Source: Sphingomonas sp. NFR15 | GTDB taxonomy: Bacteria > Pseudomonadota > Alphaproteobacteria > Sphingomonadales > Sphingomonadaceae | Assembly (NCBI RefSeq): GCF_900103265.1 | Contig: NZ_FMWX01000001.1 | Location: 310,001-374,000, forward strand | Direction: 5' to 3' | DNA length: 64,000 nucleotides | Shown here: piece after piece, positions 26,394-34,685 of the stretch | How the letters are laid out: the number at the start of each line of letters is the position of its first letter | How positions within the stretch are numbered: position 1 is the first letter of the stretch | Translations under genes and position numbers: made by a program | The notes under the pieces: generated by a model | The model's database searches: none | What the model was told of the DNA's origin: nothing | What the model saw: only the letters and a program-made list of their open reading frames with translations

Positions 26394-26933
26394 ATGTTGC
26401 AAAGCCCCGCCCCCACCCCTGTCTGGCACGGCCAGCCGATCGTCCTCGTCGGGCTGATGGGCGCGGGCAAGTCGACCGTCGGCCGCCGCCTCGCGCAGCG
26501 GCTGCATTTACCCTTCGTCGATGCCGATACCGAGATCGAAACCGCGGCGGGGATGACCGTCTCCGACATTTTCGCGCGCTTCGGCGAAGCGCACTTTCGC
26601 GACGGCGAACGCCGTGTGATCGCGCGGCTCATCACCGGCGAGCCGCGCGTGATCGCGACCGGCGGCGGCGCCTTCATCCAGGATGAGACGCGCGCGCTGA
26701 TCCTGAACAACACGCTGTCGGTGTGGCTCGATGCCAGTCCCGAGGTGTTGGTGGCGCGCGTCGGGCGGCGCGACACCCGTCCGCTGTTGCGCGAAGGCGA
26801 CCCGCGCAAGATCCTGGAAGAGCTGGCACGGGTGCGCAATCCGATCTACGCGCAGGCCCACCTCCGCATCGTCAGCCAGCACGCGCCGCACGATGCCACT
26901 GTCAACGCCATCCTCAAGGCCATTGGATTATGA
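26394..26933 (+). CDS. aroK: Shikimate kinase
   Basis: 179 residues from ATG 26394 (MLQSPAPTPVWHGQPIVLVG). Phosphorylates shikimate at the 3-hydroxyl, fifth step of the chorismate pathway. The Walker A is LVGLMGAGKSTVGRRLA, shikimate binding is through DADTEIE and RDGERRVI, ATGGGAF is the third conserved block, and the lid arginine is in RDTRPLLREGD. The open frame to 26328 has no similarity upstream. The stop overlaps the aroB start (ATGA at 26930), the usual alphaproteobacterial aroKB pair. Confidence 0.96.
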   Translation: MLQSPAPTPVWHGQPIVLVGLMGAGKSTVGRRLAQRLHLPFVDADTEIETAAGMTVSDIFARFGEAHFRDGERRVIARLITGEPRVIATGGGAFIQDETRALILNNTLSVWLDASPEVLVARVGRRDTRPLLREGDPRKILEELARVRNPIYAQAHLRIVSQHAPHDATVNAILKAIGL

Positions 26934-28030
26934 CGACCGTCCGCGTCGGACTCGGCGAACGCAGTTATGATGTGGTGGTCGAGGCCGGGCTGCTCGCCCG
27001 CGCCGCCTCCGCCCTCGCGCCGCTCGCGCGCGGACGGGTGATGCCGATCGTCACCGACGAGAACGTCCTGCCGCATCTCGCGGCGCTGCGCGCGAACTTG
27101 GCGGCGGCGGGCATCGCCAGCGAGGCGATCGTGCTGCCGCCGGGCGAATCGACCAAGAGCTGGGCGATGCTGGAGCAGCTCAGCGACCGGTTGCTCGATC
27201 TTGGGGTCGAGCGCGGCGATCATGTCATCGCGCTTGGCGGCGGGGTGATCGGCGATCTGGTCGGCTTCGCGTGCAGCATCCTGAAGCGCGGCTGCGGGTT
27301 CGTCCAGGTGCCGACCACCTTGCTCGCGCAGGTCGATTCGTCGGTGGGCGGCAAGACCGCGATCAACACGCGGGCGGGCAAGAACCTGATCGGCGCGTTC
27401 CACCAGCCCGCCTTGGTGCTGATCGACCCGATCGTGCTCGAGACGCTGCCGCCGCGCCAACTGCGCGCCGGCTATGCCGAGGTGGTGAAATATGGACTGA
27501 TCGACGATGCCGATTTCTTCGCATGGTGCGAGGCGAACGGCGCGGCGCTGCTCGCCGGCGATCTGCGCTCGCGCGAATATGCGATCGCCTATTCGGTCGC
27601 CGCCAAGGCGCGAATCGTCGCCGAGGACGAGCGCGAGACGCGCGGGCGGCGGGCGTTGCTCAACCTTGGCCATACCTTTGGGCATGCGCTGGAGGCGGAG
27701 ACCGGCTTTTCGGACCGGCTGTTCCACGGTGAGGGCGTCGCGGCGGGGATGGCGCTGGCTTATGGTTTCTCGGCGGCGCAGGGGATCGCGCCGCACGCCG
27801 CCGCCGCGCGCGTGGTCAAACATCTGCGCGCGGTCGGCCTGCCCGACGGGCTCGCAGCGGCGGGGATCAGTGCGAGCGGCAAGACGCTGGTTGGGCATAT
27901 GCTTCACGACAAGAAGATGGATGCGGGCACCCTGCCCTTCCTGCTCGCGCGCGACATCGGTGAGAGCTATGTCGACAAGGTGGTCGATCTCGGCGCGGTA
28001 GAGGCGTTTCTCGACGCGCAGCCGCGGTGA
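26930..28030 (+). CDS. aroB: 3-dehydroquinate synthase
   Basis: 366 residues from ATG 26930, which overlaps the aroK stop. It converts DAHP to 3-dehydroquinate, second step of the shikimate pathway, using NAD and a divalent metal. Visible are the NAD region (ALGGGVIGDLVGFACSILKR), QVPTTLLAQVDSSVGGKTAI, the metal ligands in GYAEVVKYGLI (Glu), NLGHTFGHALE (His) and LFHGEGVAAGM (His). Length is normal. The end abuts an interspersed palindromic repeat and the patatin-like gene. Confidence 0.97.
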   Translation: MTTVRVGLGERSYDVVVEAGLLARAASALAPLARGRVMPIVTDENVLPHLAALRANLAAAGIASEAIVLPPGESTKSWAMLEQLSDRLLDLGVERGDHVIALGGGVIGDLVGFACSILKRGCGFVQVPTTLLAQVDSSVGGKTAINTRAGKNLIGAFHQPALVLIDPIVLETLPPRQLRAGYAEVVKYGLIDDADFFAWCEANGAALLAGDLRSREYAIAYSVAAKARIVAEDERETRGRRALLNLGHTFGHALEAETGFSDRLFHGEGVAAGMALAYGFSAAQGIAPHAAAARVVKHLRAVGLPDGLAAAGISASGKTLVGHMLHDKKMDAGTLPFLLARDIGESYVDKVVDLGAVEAFLDAQPR

Positions 28031-29289
28031 TGCCGGACGAGCGGCTGCCGTTACCCAAACCGTTCGCACTGAGCGAAGTCGAAGTGCGTGCCGCAGGCGT
28101 AACGCTCCGGACACGTCCTTCGACTTCGCTCAGGACGAACGGTGATACACGAAAGTCCGGCTTGAAGAGTGCGCTCCTCGCCGCATCGCTGCTGACCATG
28201 AGCGGATGCGTCACCATCCCGCGCGAGCCGTTCACGCAGGCCGACCATGCCGTCGCCTACCCGGTCGGCTTCCCGCACGTCCGCTACGGGATCAACGATC
28301 CCGCTGTACGCGCGATGTTCCGGCCCGACGCTGCCGGCACCCCGCCGACGATGCTCGCACTGTCGGGCGGCGGGGCGAATGGCGCGTTCGGCGCTGGCGT
28401 GCTGTACGGCTGGACGCAGGCGGGCACCCGGCCGGAGTTCAGCGTGGTGACGGGGGTGAGCACCGGCGCGCTGATCGCCCCGTTCGCGTTCCTCGGGCCG
28501 AAGTGGGATGCCGAGCTGAGGAAGGGCTTCACTGACGGCGAGGCATCGCACCTGTTGCCGTTTCCGTTCGTCCACCCGCTGTTCCGCGACAGCATCTACA
28601 CCGGCAAACGGCTGCGCGTGCTGGTGGACAGCTTCATCACGCCCGCGCTGATGGCGGCGGTGGCGCGCGAACAGGCGCGCGGGCGGCGGCTGCTCGTCGC
28701 AACGACCGATCTCGACAGCCAGGATCTCGTCGTGTGGGACATGGGCGCGATCGCGGCGCGCGGCGGGCCGGCGGCGCGCGACCTGTTCGCGACCGTGCTC
28801 ACCGCCTCGGCGGCGATTCCCGGCGTGTTCCCGCCGGTGATGATCGACGCGCAGATGGGCAGCCACCGCGCGCACGAACTCCATGTTGATGGCAGCACGA
28901 TCGGCGCGTTCTTCGCGCTGCCCGACACCGCGCTGATCCTGCCGCCCGGGCAGACATCGGGCGGGAGCATCTACGTGCTGGTCAACGGCAAGGCGGACGA
29001 CGAATTCGCGGTCACCAAGCGATCATTGTTGTCGTTGCTATCGCGCAGCTTCGACACCGCGAGCAAGGCGACCCAGCGCACCTCGCTCGCCACCGTCGCG
29101 GCGTTCGGCCAGCAGAACCATGTCGCGACCTTCGTTGCGGCGGTGCCGCCTGACGAGACATCCTCGTCGCTCGACTTTCGCCAGCCGGCGATGCAGGCGC
29201 TGTTCGAGCTTGGCCGTGCGCGGATGGTGGCGGGAACGGCATGGGCGGACTTGCCGGCGTCGTTGAAGGCACCGGCGAAAGCGCCCTGA
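28030..29289 (+). CDS. Patatin-like phospholipase, probable lipoprotein
   Basis: Up to 419 residues. The catalytic dyad and oxyanion hole are clear: LALSGGGANGAFGAGVLYGW (GGGxxG), Ser in VTGVSTGALIAP (GxSxG) and Asp in HVDGSTIG. A lipobox-type signal (KSALLAASLLTMSGC) lies about 50 residues in, because codons from 28060-28142 are a translated palindromic repeat. The true start may instead be TTG 28162, giving LKSALLAASLLTMSGC directly. ATG 28030, and GTG 28027 just before it, overlap the aroB stop. Predicted envelope-associated lipid acyl hydrolase; substrate unknown. It converges on the CitE-like gene with a 7-bp gap. Confidence 0.85.
   Translation: MPDERLPLPKPFALSEVEVRAAGVTLRTRPSTSLRTNGDTRKSGLKSALLAASLLTMSGCVTIPREPFTQADHAVAYPVGFPHVRYGINDPAVRAMFRPDAAGTPPTMLALSGGGANGAFGAGVLYGWTQAGTRPEFSVVTGVSTGALIAPFAFLGPKWDAELRKGFTDGEASHLLPFPFVHPLFRDSIYTGKRLRVLVDSFITPALMAAVAREQARGRRLLVATTDLDSQDLVVWDMGAIAARGGPAARDLFATVLTASAAIPGVFPPVMIDAQMGSHRAHELHVDGSTIGAFFALPDTALILPPGQTSGGSIYVLVNGKADDEFAVTKRSLLSLLSRSFDTASKATQRTSLATVAAFGQQNHVATFVAAVPPDETSSSLDFRQPAMQALFELGRARMVAGTAWADLPASLKAPAKAP
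28060..28142. repeat. REP-like palindromic repeat, CGTTCG/CGAACG family (copy 1)
   Basis: Inverted pair of about 35-nt units: the left begins CCGTTCGCACTGAGCGAAGT and the right ends TTCGCTCAGGACGAACGG. Related copies lie at 36508-36589, 37520-37602, 37652-37720 and 57184-57250. This copy lies inside the 5' open frame of the patatin-like gene. Confidence 0.85.
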
Positions 29290-29296
29290 TCCCGGC

Positions 29297-30178
29297 TCAG
29301 CCGCGCGCCATCGCAAGCGTCCGTCGCGCCGCCTTGAGGTGCGGCAGGTCGTACATTTTGCCGTCAATCCCGATCGTGCCGACGGACGGCTCGGCCTCGA
29401 ACGCCGCGACGATGCGGCGTGCGAAGGCGATCTCCTCGTCGCTCGGCGAAAAGGCGGCGTTGATGCCGGCGACCTGCGCGGGGTGGATCGCGAGGCGGCC
29501 CGAGAATCCTTCCGCGCGGGCGGCGCGGCTGGCGGCGTGAAGCCCGTCGTCGTCGCGGAAGTCGACGTATAGCGTGTCGATGGCGGGAACGCCGGCGGCA
29601 TGCGCGGCGAGTAAGGTCAGCGAACGCACCATCTGATAGGTGAACGCCCACGTACCGTCCGGACCGAGGTTGGTGCTGGCACCGAGCGCTGCGGACAAAT
29701 CCTCCGCGCCCCAGGTGAGACCCGCCAGCCTCGCGAGCCCGGCGGTGGCGAAATCACCGAGCCGGAACGGGGCAATCGGCGTTTCGGTCGCGACCGGCAG
29801 GATGCGGATCGTGCCGGCGGCAAGGCCGTGTCCGGCTTCCAGCGCGTCGAGTTGGCCGGAGAGCGTACGGACATCCTCCGGGCCGTCGATCTTGGGCTGC
29901 ATGATGCCGTCGGGATCGCCGGGGACGATCGCGGCGAGATCGTCGGCGGTGAGGCCGGTGTCGAACGGATTGACGCGAACCCAGAGTTGCACGGTGCGAG
30001 CGGCGCGCGGGCGCGCCTTGAGGAAGGCGGCGACCAGATCGCGCGCCGCGCGTTTGTTGGCGGGGGCGACCGAATCCTCGAGATCGAGAATCACCGCATC
30101 GGCGCCGCAGCCATCGACCTTGGCGAGTTTCTTATCGTTATCGCCGGGAACGAACAGGAGCGAGCGCAGCGGCGTCAT
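29297..30178 (-). CDS. CitE/HpcH-HpaI family CoA-ester lyase
   Basis: 293 residues from ATG 30176-30178, which overlaps the stop of the MaoC gene upstream. TIM-barrel family of citrate-lyase beta subunits, malyl-CoA lyases and malyl-CoA thioesterases. Visible are LLFVPGDNDKKLAKVDGCGA, VILDLEDSVAP with the Mg-binding acidic residues, the Arg in VRVNPF, the Glu in VATETPIAPF and LTWGAEDLSAALG (second metal ligand), and AIHPAQVAGINAAF (CoA binding). Pairing with a MaoC hydratase suggests malyl-CoA or methylmalyl-CoA-type chemistry; the exact substrate is not deducible. Confidence 0.88.
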   Translation of the reverse strand: MTPLRSLLFVPGDNDKKLAKVDGCGADAVILDLEDSVAPANKRAARDLVAAFLKARPRAARTVQLWVRVNPFDTGLTADDLAAIVPGDPDGIMQPKIDGPEDVRTLSGQLDALEAGHGLAAGTIRILPVATETPIAPFRLGDFATAGLARLAGLTWGAEDLSAALGASTNLGPDGTWAFTYQMVRSLTLLAAHAAGVPAIDTLYVDFRDDDGLHAASRAARAEGFSGRLAIHPAQVAGINAAFSPSDEEIAFARRIVAAFEAEPSVGTIGIDGKMYDLPHLKAARRTLAMARG

Positions 30179-30627
30179 ACCGGCTTTTTCCGTTGCAGCC
30201 CCGACCTGCGGCACGAGGCGACCAGTTCGTCGCGCTGGTTGTAGGCGCGGTGGAGGAAGGTGACGATGCCGGCGTCGGGGCGCGATTTCGAATCGCGCAG
30301 TTCGGCGACTTCGGTTTCGATCCGCAGCGTGTCGCCGATGAACACCGGCGCGGGGAAGCGCACCTCGTCCCAGCCGAGATTGGCGATGGCGGTGCCGAGC
30401 GTGGTGTCGCCGACCGACACGCCGACCATCAGCCCAAGCGTGAAGGTCGAATTGACGAGGATGCGGCCATAGCCGCTGTCCTTCATATATTCGGCGTCGA
30501 GGTGAAGCTGCGCGGGGTTGTGGGTCAGCGTCGAGAACAGCAGGTTGTCGGTCTCCGTGACCGTCCGCCGGATCGCGTGGCGGAAGACCTGGCCGATGCT
30601 CAACTCGTCGAACCACAGGCCGGCCAT
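30175..30627 (-). CDS. MaoC-like (R)-specific enoyl-CoA hydratase
   Basis: 150 residues with a single hot-dog fold. The hydratase motif is TETDNLLFSTLTHNPAQLHL, carrying the catalytic Asp and His of the MaoC/PhaJ family, then FGRILVNSTFTLGL-like helix and SVGDTTLGTAIANLGWDEVR. Mesaconyl-CoA (methylmalyl-CoA) hydratases share this organisation and also lie beside CitE-like lyases, as here with a 4-base overlap. The substrate remains inferred. A 145-bp palindromic repeat occupies the upstream gap. Confidence 0.87.
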   Translation of the reverse strand: MAGLWFDELSIGQVFRHAIRRTVTETDNLLFSTLTHNPAQLHLDAEYMKDSGYGRILVNSTFTLGLMVGVSVGDTTLGTAIANLGWDEVRFPAPVFIGDTLRIETEVAELRDSKSRPDAGIVTFLHRAYNQRDELVASCRRSGLQRKKPV

Positions 30628-30746
30628 CAGCGCTGGCCTCCAGCGATTGGGTTGCCGGTCATGGTCCTGCTCCTCATGTGTGTTGAACGCGAGCTATAGC
30701 GGCGATCGGGCTGCTTCTCCACCCGAGCCAATATCGCGACCCCTTA

Positions 30747-30891
30747 CCGTTCGTGCTGAGTAGGGATCGAGTAGGCGCTTGCGCCGTATCGAGAGCCCGT
30801 ATCGAAGCACAGCAGCGAGCGGCTCCCGGTGCTTCGATACGCGATCTCGATACGCCCTGCGGGCTACTCGATCCCTACTCAGCACGAACGG
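30747..30891. repeat. 145-bp nested palindrome sharing ends with the CGTTCG/CGAACG repeats
   Basis: Perfect 28-bp terminal inverted repeats (30747-30774 and 30864-30891) starting CCGTTCGTGCTGAGTAGGGA. An inner dyad is built of CGTATCGAAGCAC / GTGCTTCGATACG and TATCGAGA/TCTCGATA. The outer 14 bases match the REP-like family seen elsewhere in the window. No gene is inside. It lies between the divergent-side end of the LysR gene and the MaoC start. Confidence 0.88.
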
Positions 30892-30910
30892 AGTTGAACA
30901 AACCACCGCG

Positions 30911-31786
30911 TCAGAGACCGAGCAACACGTCGCGATCGGCGGTAGCCGCGCCGACGAGCCAGTCGACAAAGGCGCGGGTGCGCGGCAGCGCGAGCACGTC
31001 GCGATGGGTGGCGAGCCAGAACGACCGGGTGATTCGCACCTCGTCGAGCACGCGGACGAGGTTGGGGTCGGTATCGCCGATGAAGCAGGGCAGCACCGCC
31101 ACGCCCGCCCCGGCGGCCGCCATGCGATGCTGCGCGTTGATGCTCGACGAGCGCAGCCGCGGGCTCAATTGCGGATCGATCTCTTCGAGATAGTCGAGTT
31201 CGGGCGCGTAGAGGAAATCGGGAATGTAGCCGATCAGCGGATGCGTGCGCAGCGCCGCCTTCGAGGCGATCGGCGCGCCCTCGACATAGGCACGTGATGC
31301 GTAGAGGCGCAGCGCATAATCGGTCAGCCGCCGCGAGACGAGCGGGCCTTTGCGCGGGCGCGCGAGCACGATCGCAATGTCGGTCTCGCGCCGCGACGGG
31401 CTGAGGAAGCCGCTGTTCGCGACCAGATCGACGTTCAGCCGTGGATAGGCCGCGCTGAACCCGCCGAGCCGTGGCGCGACGAACCACGTGCCGAACCCTT
31501 CCGACGCGCTGACCCGGACCACGCCTTCGAGCGGATGCGCGCCCTGTTCGGTCACGTCGGACATCGCGCGCTCGAGCGCATCAGCCTTGGCGGCGAGCCG
31601 CTCGCCCATTTCGGTCAAGTGCTGCCCGTCGCGGCGCTGTTCGAACAGCGTGTGGCCGAGCGCCTGTTCGAGCCGGCGGATCCGCCGCGTGACCGTCGTG
31701 GCATCGACGCCGAGCTGGACGGCGGCGCGCGCGATCTGCCCCGTGTGGGTGACGGCGAGGAAGAAGCGCATGTCGTCCCAGTTCAT
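30911..31786 (-). CDS. LysR-family transcriptional regulator
   Basis: 291 residues from ATG 31784-31786 (MNWDDMRFFLAVTHTGQIAR). The N-terminal winged helix-turn-helix is at about 1-60 (AAVQLGVDATTVTRRIRRLE), followed by a LysR_substrate effector domain (VRVSASEGFGTWFVAPRLGG to the end). Open frame continues upstream without similarity. It is divergent from mmsA with a 106-bp gap holding an 18-bp palindrome, so it very probably regulates the valine-catabolic operon and itself. The inducer is unknown; a branched-chain acyl-CoA or 3-hydroxyisobutyrate is a reasonable guess. Confidence 0.9.
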   Translation of the reverse strand: MNWDDMRFFLAVTHTGQIARAAVQLGVDATTVTRRIRRLEQALGHTLFEQRRDGQHLTEMGERLAAKADALERAMSDVTEQGAHPLEGVVRVSASEGFGTWFVAPRLGGFSAAYPRLNVDLVANSGFLSPSRRETDIAIVLARPRKGPLVSRRLTDYALRLYASRAYVEGAPIASKAALRTHPLIGYIPDFLYAPELDYLEEIDPQLSPRLRSSSINAQHRMAAAGAGVAVLPCFIGDTDPNLVRVLDEVRITRSFWLATHRDVLALPRTRAFVDWLVGAATADRDVLLGL

Positions 31787-31788
31787 CG

Positions 31789-31806
31789 AGCTGCAATATT
31801 GCAGCT
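31789..31806. promoter_or_regulatory. 18-bp palindrome, candidate LysR operator
   Basis: Perfect dyad AGCTGCAATATTGCAGCT in the lysR-mmsA divergent gap, 2 bp upstream of the lysR start codon. The T-N11-A type core TGCAATATTGCA fits LysR-family sites. A further TTGCAA-like half site lies at about 31811-31817. Confidence 0.65.
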
Positions 31807-31892
31807 TCGCTTTGCAAGTCCACCCGTTGCTTTTGCAGCCCCGTGCGCCGAAAAAGCGCGCGACACAGAACGCGTCCAAGGAGAGTATCGGC

Positions 31893-33404
31893 ATGGCAAG
31901 TGCGATCCGCGACATCGACCATCTCATCGTCGGCGGCGCTGCCGGCGCATCGGCGCGGACCGGCGACGTGTTCAATCCGAACACTGGCGCGGTGCAGGCG
32001 CGCGTCGCGCTCGGCACGCAGGCCGATCTCGACCGCGCGGTTGCCGCCGCGCAGAAAGCGCAGCCGGGCTGGGCCGCGACCAACCCGCAGCGCCGCGCAC
32101 GCGTGATGTTCAACTTCAAGGCTTTGGTCGAGAAGAACATGGAAGCGCTGGCGCATCTGCTCTCCTCCGAACACGGCAAGGTGATCGCCGACGCCAAGGG
32201 CGACATCCAGCGCGGGCTCGAGGTGATCGAGTTCTGCTGCGGCATTCCGCATGTCCTGAAAGGCGAATATACCCAGGGCGCCGGCCCCGGCATCGACGTC
32301 TATTCGATGCGGCAGCCGCTCGGCATCGGCGCGGGCATCACCCCGTTCAACTTCCCCGGCATGATCCCATTGTGGATGTCGGGCGTGGCGATCGCGACCG
32401 GCAACGCCTTCATCCTCAAGCCGTCCGAGCGCGACCCGTCGGTGCCGGTGCGGCTCGGCGAACTGTTCCTTGAAGCGGGGCTGCCCGAGGGCATCTTGCA
32501 GGTCGTCCACGGCGACAAGGAGATGGTCGATGCGATCCTAGACCATCAGGCGATCAGCGCGGTGAGCTTCGTCGGCTCGTCGGACATCGCGCACTACGTC
32601 TATTCGCGCGGCGTCGCGGCGGGGAAACGCGTGCAGGCGATGGGCGGGGCGAAGAACCACGGCATCGTCATGCCAGATGCCGATCTCGATCAGGTCGTCG
32701 CCGATCTGTCGGGCGCGGCGTTCGGCTCGGCGGGCGAGCGCTGCATGGCGCTGCCGGTCGTGGTGCCGGTCGGCGAGAAGACCGCCATCGCGCTGCGCGA
32801 GAAATTGATTCCCGCGATCGAGAACCTGCGTGTCGGCGTCTCGACCGACAGCGACGCGCATTACGGCCCGGTCGTCACCGCGATCCACAAGAAGCGGATC
32901 GAGGACTGGATTCAGACCGGCGTCGACGAGGGCGCCGAACTGGTGGTCGACGGGCGCGGCTTCGAACTGCAAGGCCATGAAGGCGGCTTCTTCGTCGGGC
33001 CGACGCTGTTCGACCACGTCACCACCAGCATGAGCGCGTACAAGGAGGAGATTTTCGGCCCGGTCCTCCAGATCGTCCGCGCTCAGGATTTCGAACATGC
33101 GGTGCGGCTGCCGAGCGAGCATCAGTACGGCAACGGCGTCGCGATCTTCACCCGCAACGGCCATGCCGCGCGCGAATTCGCCGCGCGAGTCAACGTCGGC
33201 ATGGTCGGCATCAACGTGCCGATCCCGGTGCCGGTCGCCTACCACACCTTTGGCGGCTGGAAGCGCTCGGCGTTCGGCGACACCAACCAGCACGGCATGG
33301 AGGGCGTGAAGTTCTGGACCAAGGTCAAGACGGTCACGCAGCGCTGGCCCGATGGCGGGGTTGGCGATACGGCGAACGCCTTCGTCATTCCGACGATGGG
33401 GTAA
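31893..33404 (+). CDS. mmsA: Methylmalonate-semialdehyde dehydrogenase (CoA-acylating)
   Basis: 503 residues from ATG 31893, preceded by AAGGAGAG. It oxidises methylmalonate semialdehyde to propionyl-CoA, the final step of valine degradation. ALDH fold: GAGITPFNFPGMIPLWMSGV (NAD and substrate region), LKPSERDPSVPVRL, VSFVGSSDIAHYVYSRG, and the nucleophilic Cys in SAGERCMALPVVVPVGEKT, the MmsA-specific context. YKEEIFGPVLQIVRA follows. It heads a five-gene valine operon and is divergent from the LysR gene. Length is normal. Confidence 0.95.
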   Translation: MASAIRDIDHLIVGGAAGASARTGDVFNPNTGAVQARVALGTQADLDRAVAAAQKAQPGWAATNPQRRARVMFNFKALVEKNMEALAHLLSSEHGKVIADAKGDIQRGLEVIEFCCGIPHVLKGEYTQGAGPGIDVYSMRQPLGIGAGITPFNFPGMIPLWMSGVAIATGNAFILKPSERDPSVPVRLGELFLEAGLPEGILQVVHGDKEMVDAILDHQAISAVSFVGSSDIAHYVYSRGVAAGKRVQAMGGAKNHGIVMPDADLDQVVADLSGAAFGSAGERCMALPVVVPVGEKTAIALREKLIPAIENLRVGVSTDSDAHYGPVVTAIHKKRIEDWIQTGVDEGAELVVDGRGFELQGHEGGFFVGPTLFDHVTTSMSAYKEEIFGPVLQIVRAQDFEHAVRLPSEHQYGNGVAIFTRNGHAAREFAARVNVGMVGINVPIPVPVAYHTFGGWKRSAFGDTNQHGMEGVKFWTKVKTVTQRWPDGGVGDTANAFVIPTMG

Positions 33405-33406
33405 GT

Positions 33407-34546
33407 ATGAACCAGTTCGACCTGACCGACGACCAGCGCGAGATCCAGGAGCTCGCCCGGCGCTTCACCGCCGATCGCATCACGCCGTTCGCGGCGGAGT
33501 GGGACGAGAAGCACATCTTCCCGCGCGACACGATCCGCGCGGCGGCGGAGCTTGGCTTCGGGGCGATCTACGTCTCCGAGGCGAGCGGTGGCATCGCGCT
33601 CGGGCGGCTGGAGGCGGCGCTGATCATGGAGGCGATGGCCTATGGCTGCCCCTCGACCTCGGCGTTCATCAGCATCCACAACATGGCGTCGTGGATGATC
33701 GACACCTACGGCGGCGCCGAGGTGAAGGCGAAGTATTTGCCCGATCTGGTCGGCATGGCGCGGATTGCCAGCTATTGCCTGACCGAGCCGGGTTCGGGAT
33801 CGGATGCGGCGGCGCTCAAGACGCGCGCGGTGCGCGACGGCGACTCGTATGTCGTGACCGGGACCAAGCAGTTCATTTCGGGCGCGGGGGAGAACGAAGT
33901 CTATGCGGTGATGGTCCGCACCGGCGAGGATGGCCCCAAGGGCATTTCGTGCCTCGTCATCGAGAAGGACATGCCCGGCGTCAGCTTCGGCGCGCAGGAG
34001 CGCAAGCTCGGCTGGCATTCGCAGCCGACCGCGCAACTGATCCTCGACGGCGTGCGCGTGCCGGCGGAAAATCTGCTCGGCGCGGAGGGCGAAGGTTTCA
34101 AGATCGCGATGAGCGGGCTGGATGGCGGGCGGCTCAATATCGGCGCATGTTCGCTGGGCGGCGCGCAGCGCTGTCTCGATGAGGCCGTGACGTACACCAA
34201 GGATCGCAAGCAGTTCGGCAAGGCGATCGCCGAGTTCCAGAACACCCAGTTCACGCTCGCCGACATGGCGACCGACCTGGAGGCGGCGCGCGCATTGCTC
34301 TACATGGCGGCGGCGAAGGTGAGCGACGGTGCGCCGGACAAGACTCGGTTCGCGGCGATGGCGAAGCGGCTCGCAACGGATACGGGATCGGCGGTGGCCG
34401 ATCGCGCGCTGCAACTGCACGGCGGCTACGGCTATCTGATGGACTATCCGATCGAGCGCTTCTGGCGGGACTTGCGGGTGCATTCGATCCTGGAGGGCAC
34501 CAACCAGGTGATGCGGATGATCGTCGGGCGGGATTTGCTGAAATGA
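33407..34546 (+). CDS. Acyl-CoA dehydrogenase, probable isobutyryl-CoA dehydrogenase
   Basis: 379 residues, ATG 33407, 2 bp after mmsA. FAD enzyme that would convert isobutyryl-CoA to methacrylyl-CoA in valine degradation. The family signatures are ASYCLTEPGSGSDAAALKT (FAD/substrate), KQFISGAGENEVYAVM, and the catalytic Glu near residue 363 in SILEGTNQVMRMIVGRD. RKQFGKAIAEFQNTQF and ALQLHGGYGYLMDYPIERFW are also typical. Assignment to isobutyryl-CoA rests on operon context with mmsA, the HIBYL-CoA hydrolase and mmsB; sequence alone allows other short-chain acyl-CoAs. Confidence 0.92.
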   Translation: MNQFDLTDDQREIQELARRFTADRITPFAAEWDEKHIFPRDTIRAAAELGFGAIYVSEASGGIALGRLEAALIMEAMAYGCPSTSAFISIHNMASWMIDTYGGAEVKAKYLPDLVGMARIASYCLTEPGSGSDAAALKTRAVRDGDSYVVTGTKQFISGAGENEVYAVMVRTGEDGPKGISCLVIEKDMPGVSFGAQERKLGWHSQPTAQLILDGVRVPAENLLGAEGEGFKIAMSGLDGGRLNIGACSLGGAQRCLDEAVTYTKDRKQFGKAIAEFQNTQFTLADMATDLEAARALLYMAAAKVSDGAPDKTRFAAMAKRLATDTGSAVADRALQLHGGYGYLMDYPIERFWRDLRVHSILEGTNQVMRMIVGRDLLK

Positions 34547-34560
34547 GGGTGTGGCGTGTT

Positions 34561-34680
34561 CCTCTCCGGCACGGAGAGGTGGCGCGCGTAGCGCGACGGA
34601 GGGGGGCTTCCACCCACGGTATCGCTTGGGGAAGCCCCCCTGCACCAGCCTTCGGCTGGCCCCCCTCGTTCCGGGGAGGG
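34561..34680. repeat. Inverted pair of ~50-nt hairpin repeat units
   Basis: Two related units in opposite orientation. Each has a CCTCTCC/GGAGAGG-type hairpin (34561-34579 in the left unit), a second small hairpin (for example 34645-34659 with a TTC loop in the right unit), and ends in GGGGGGCTTCC (34601-34611) or its complement (34630-34640). The arms fold across an 18-nt spacer. It lies inside the valine operon between two genes; no T-run terminator is evident. Confidence 0.8.
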
Positions 34681-34685
34681 TTTTG

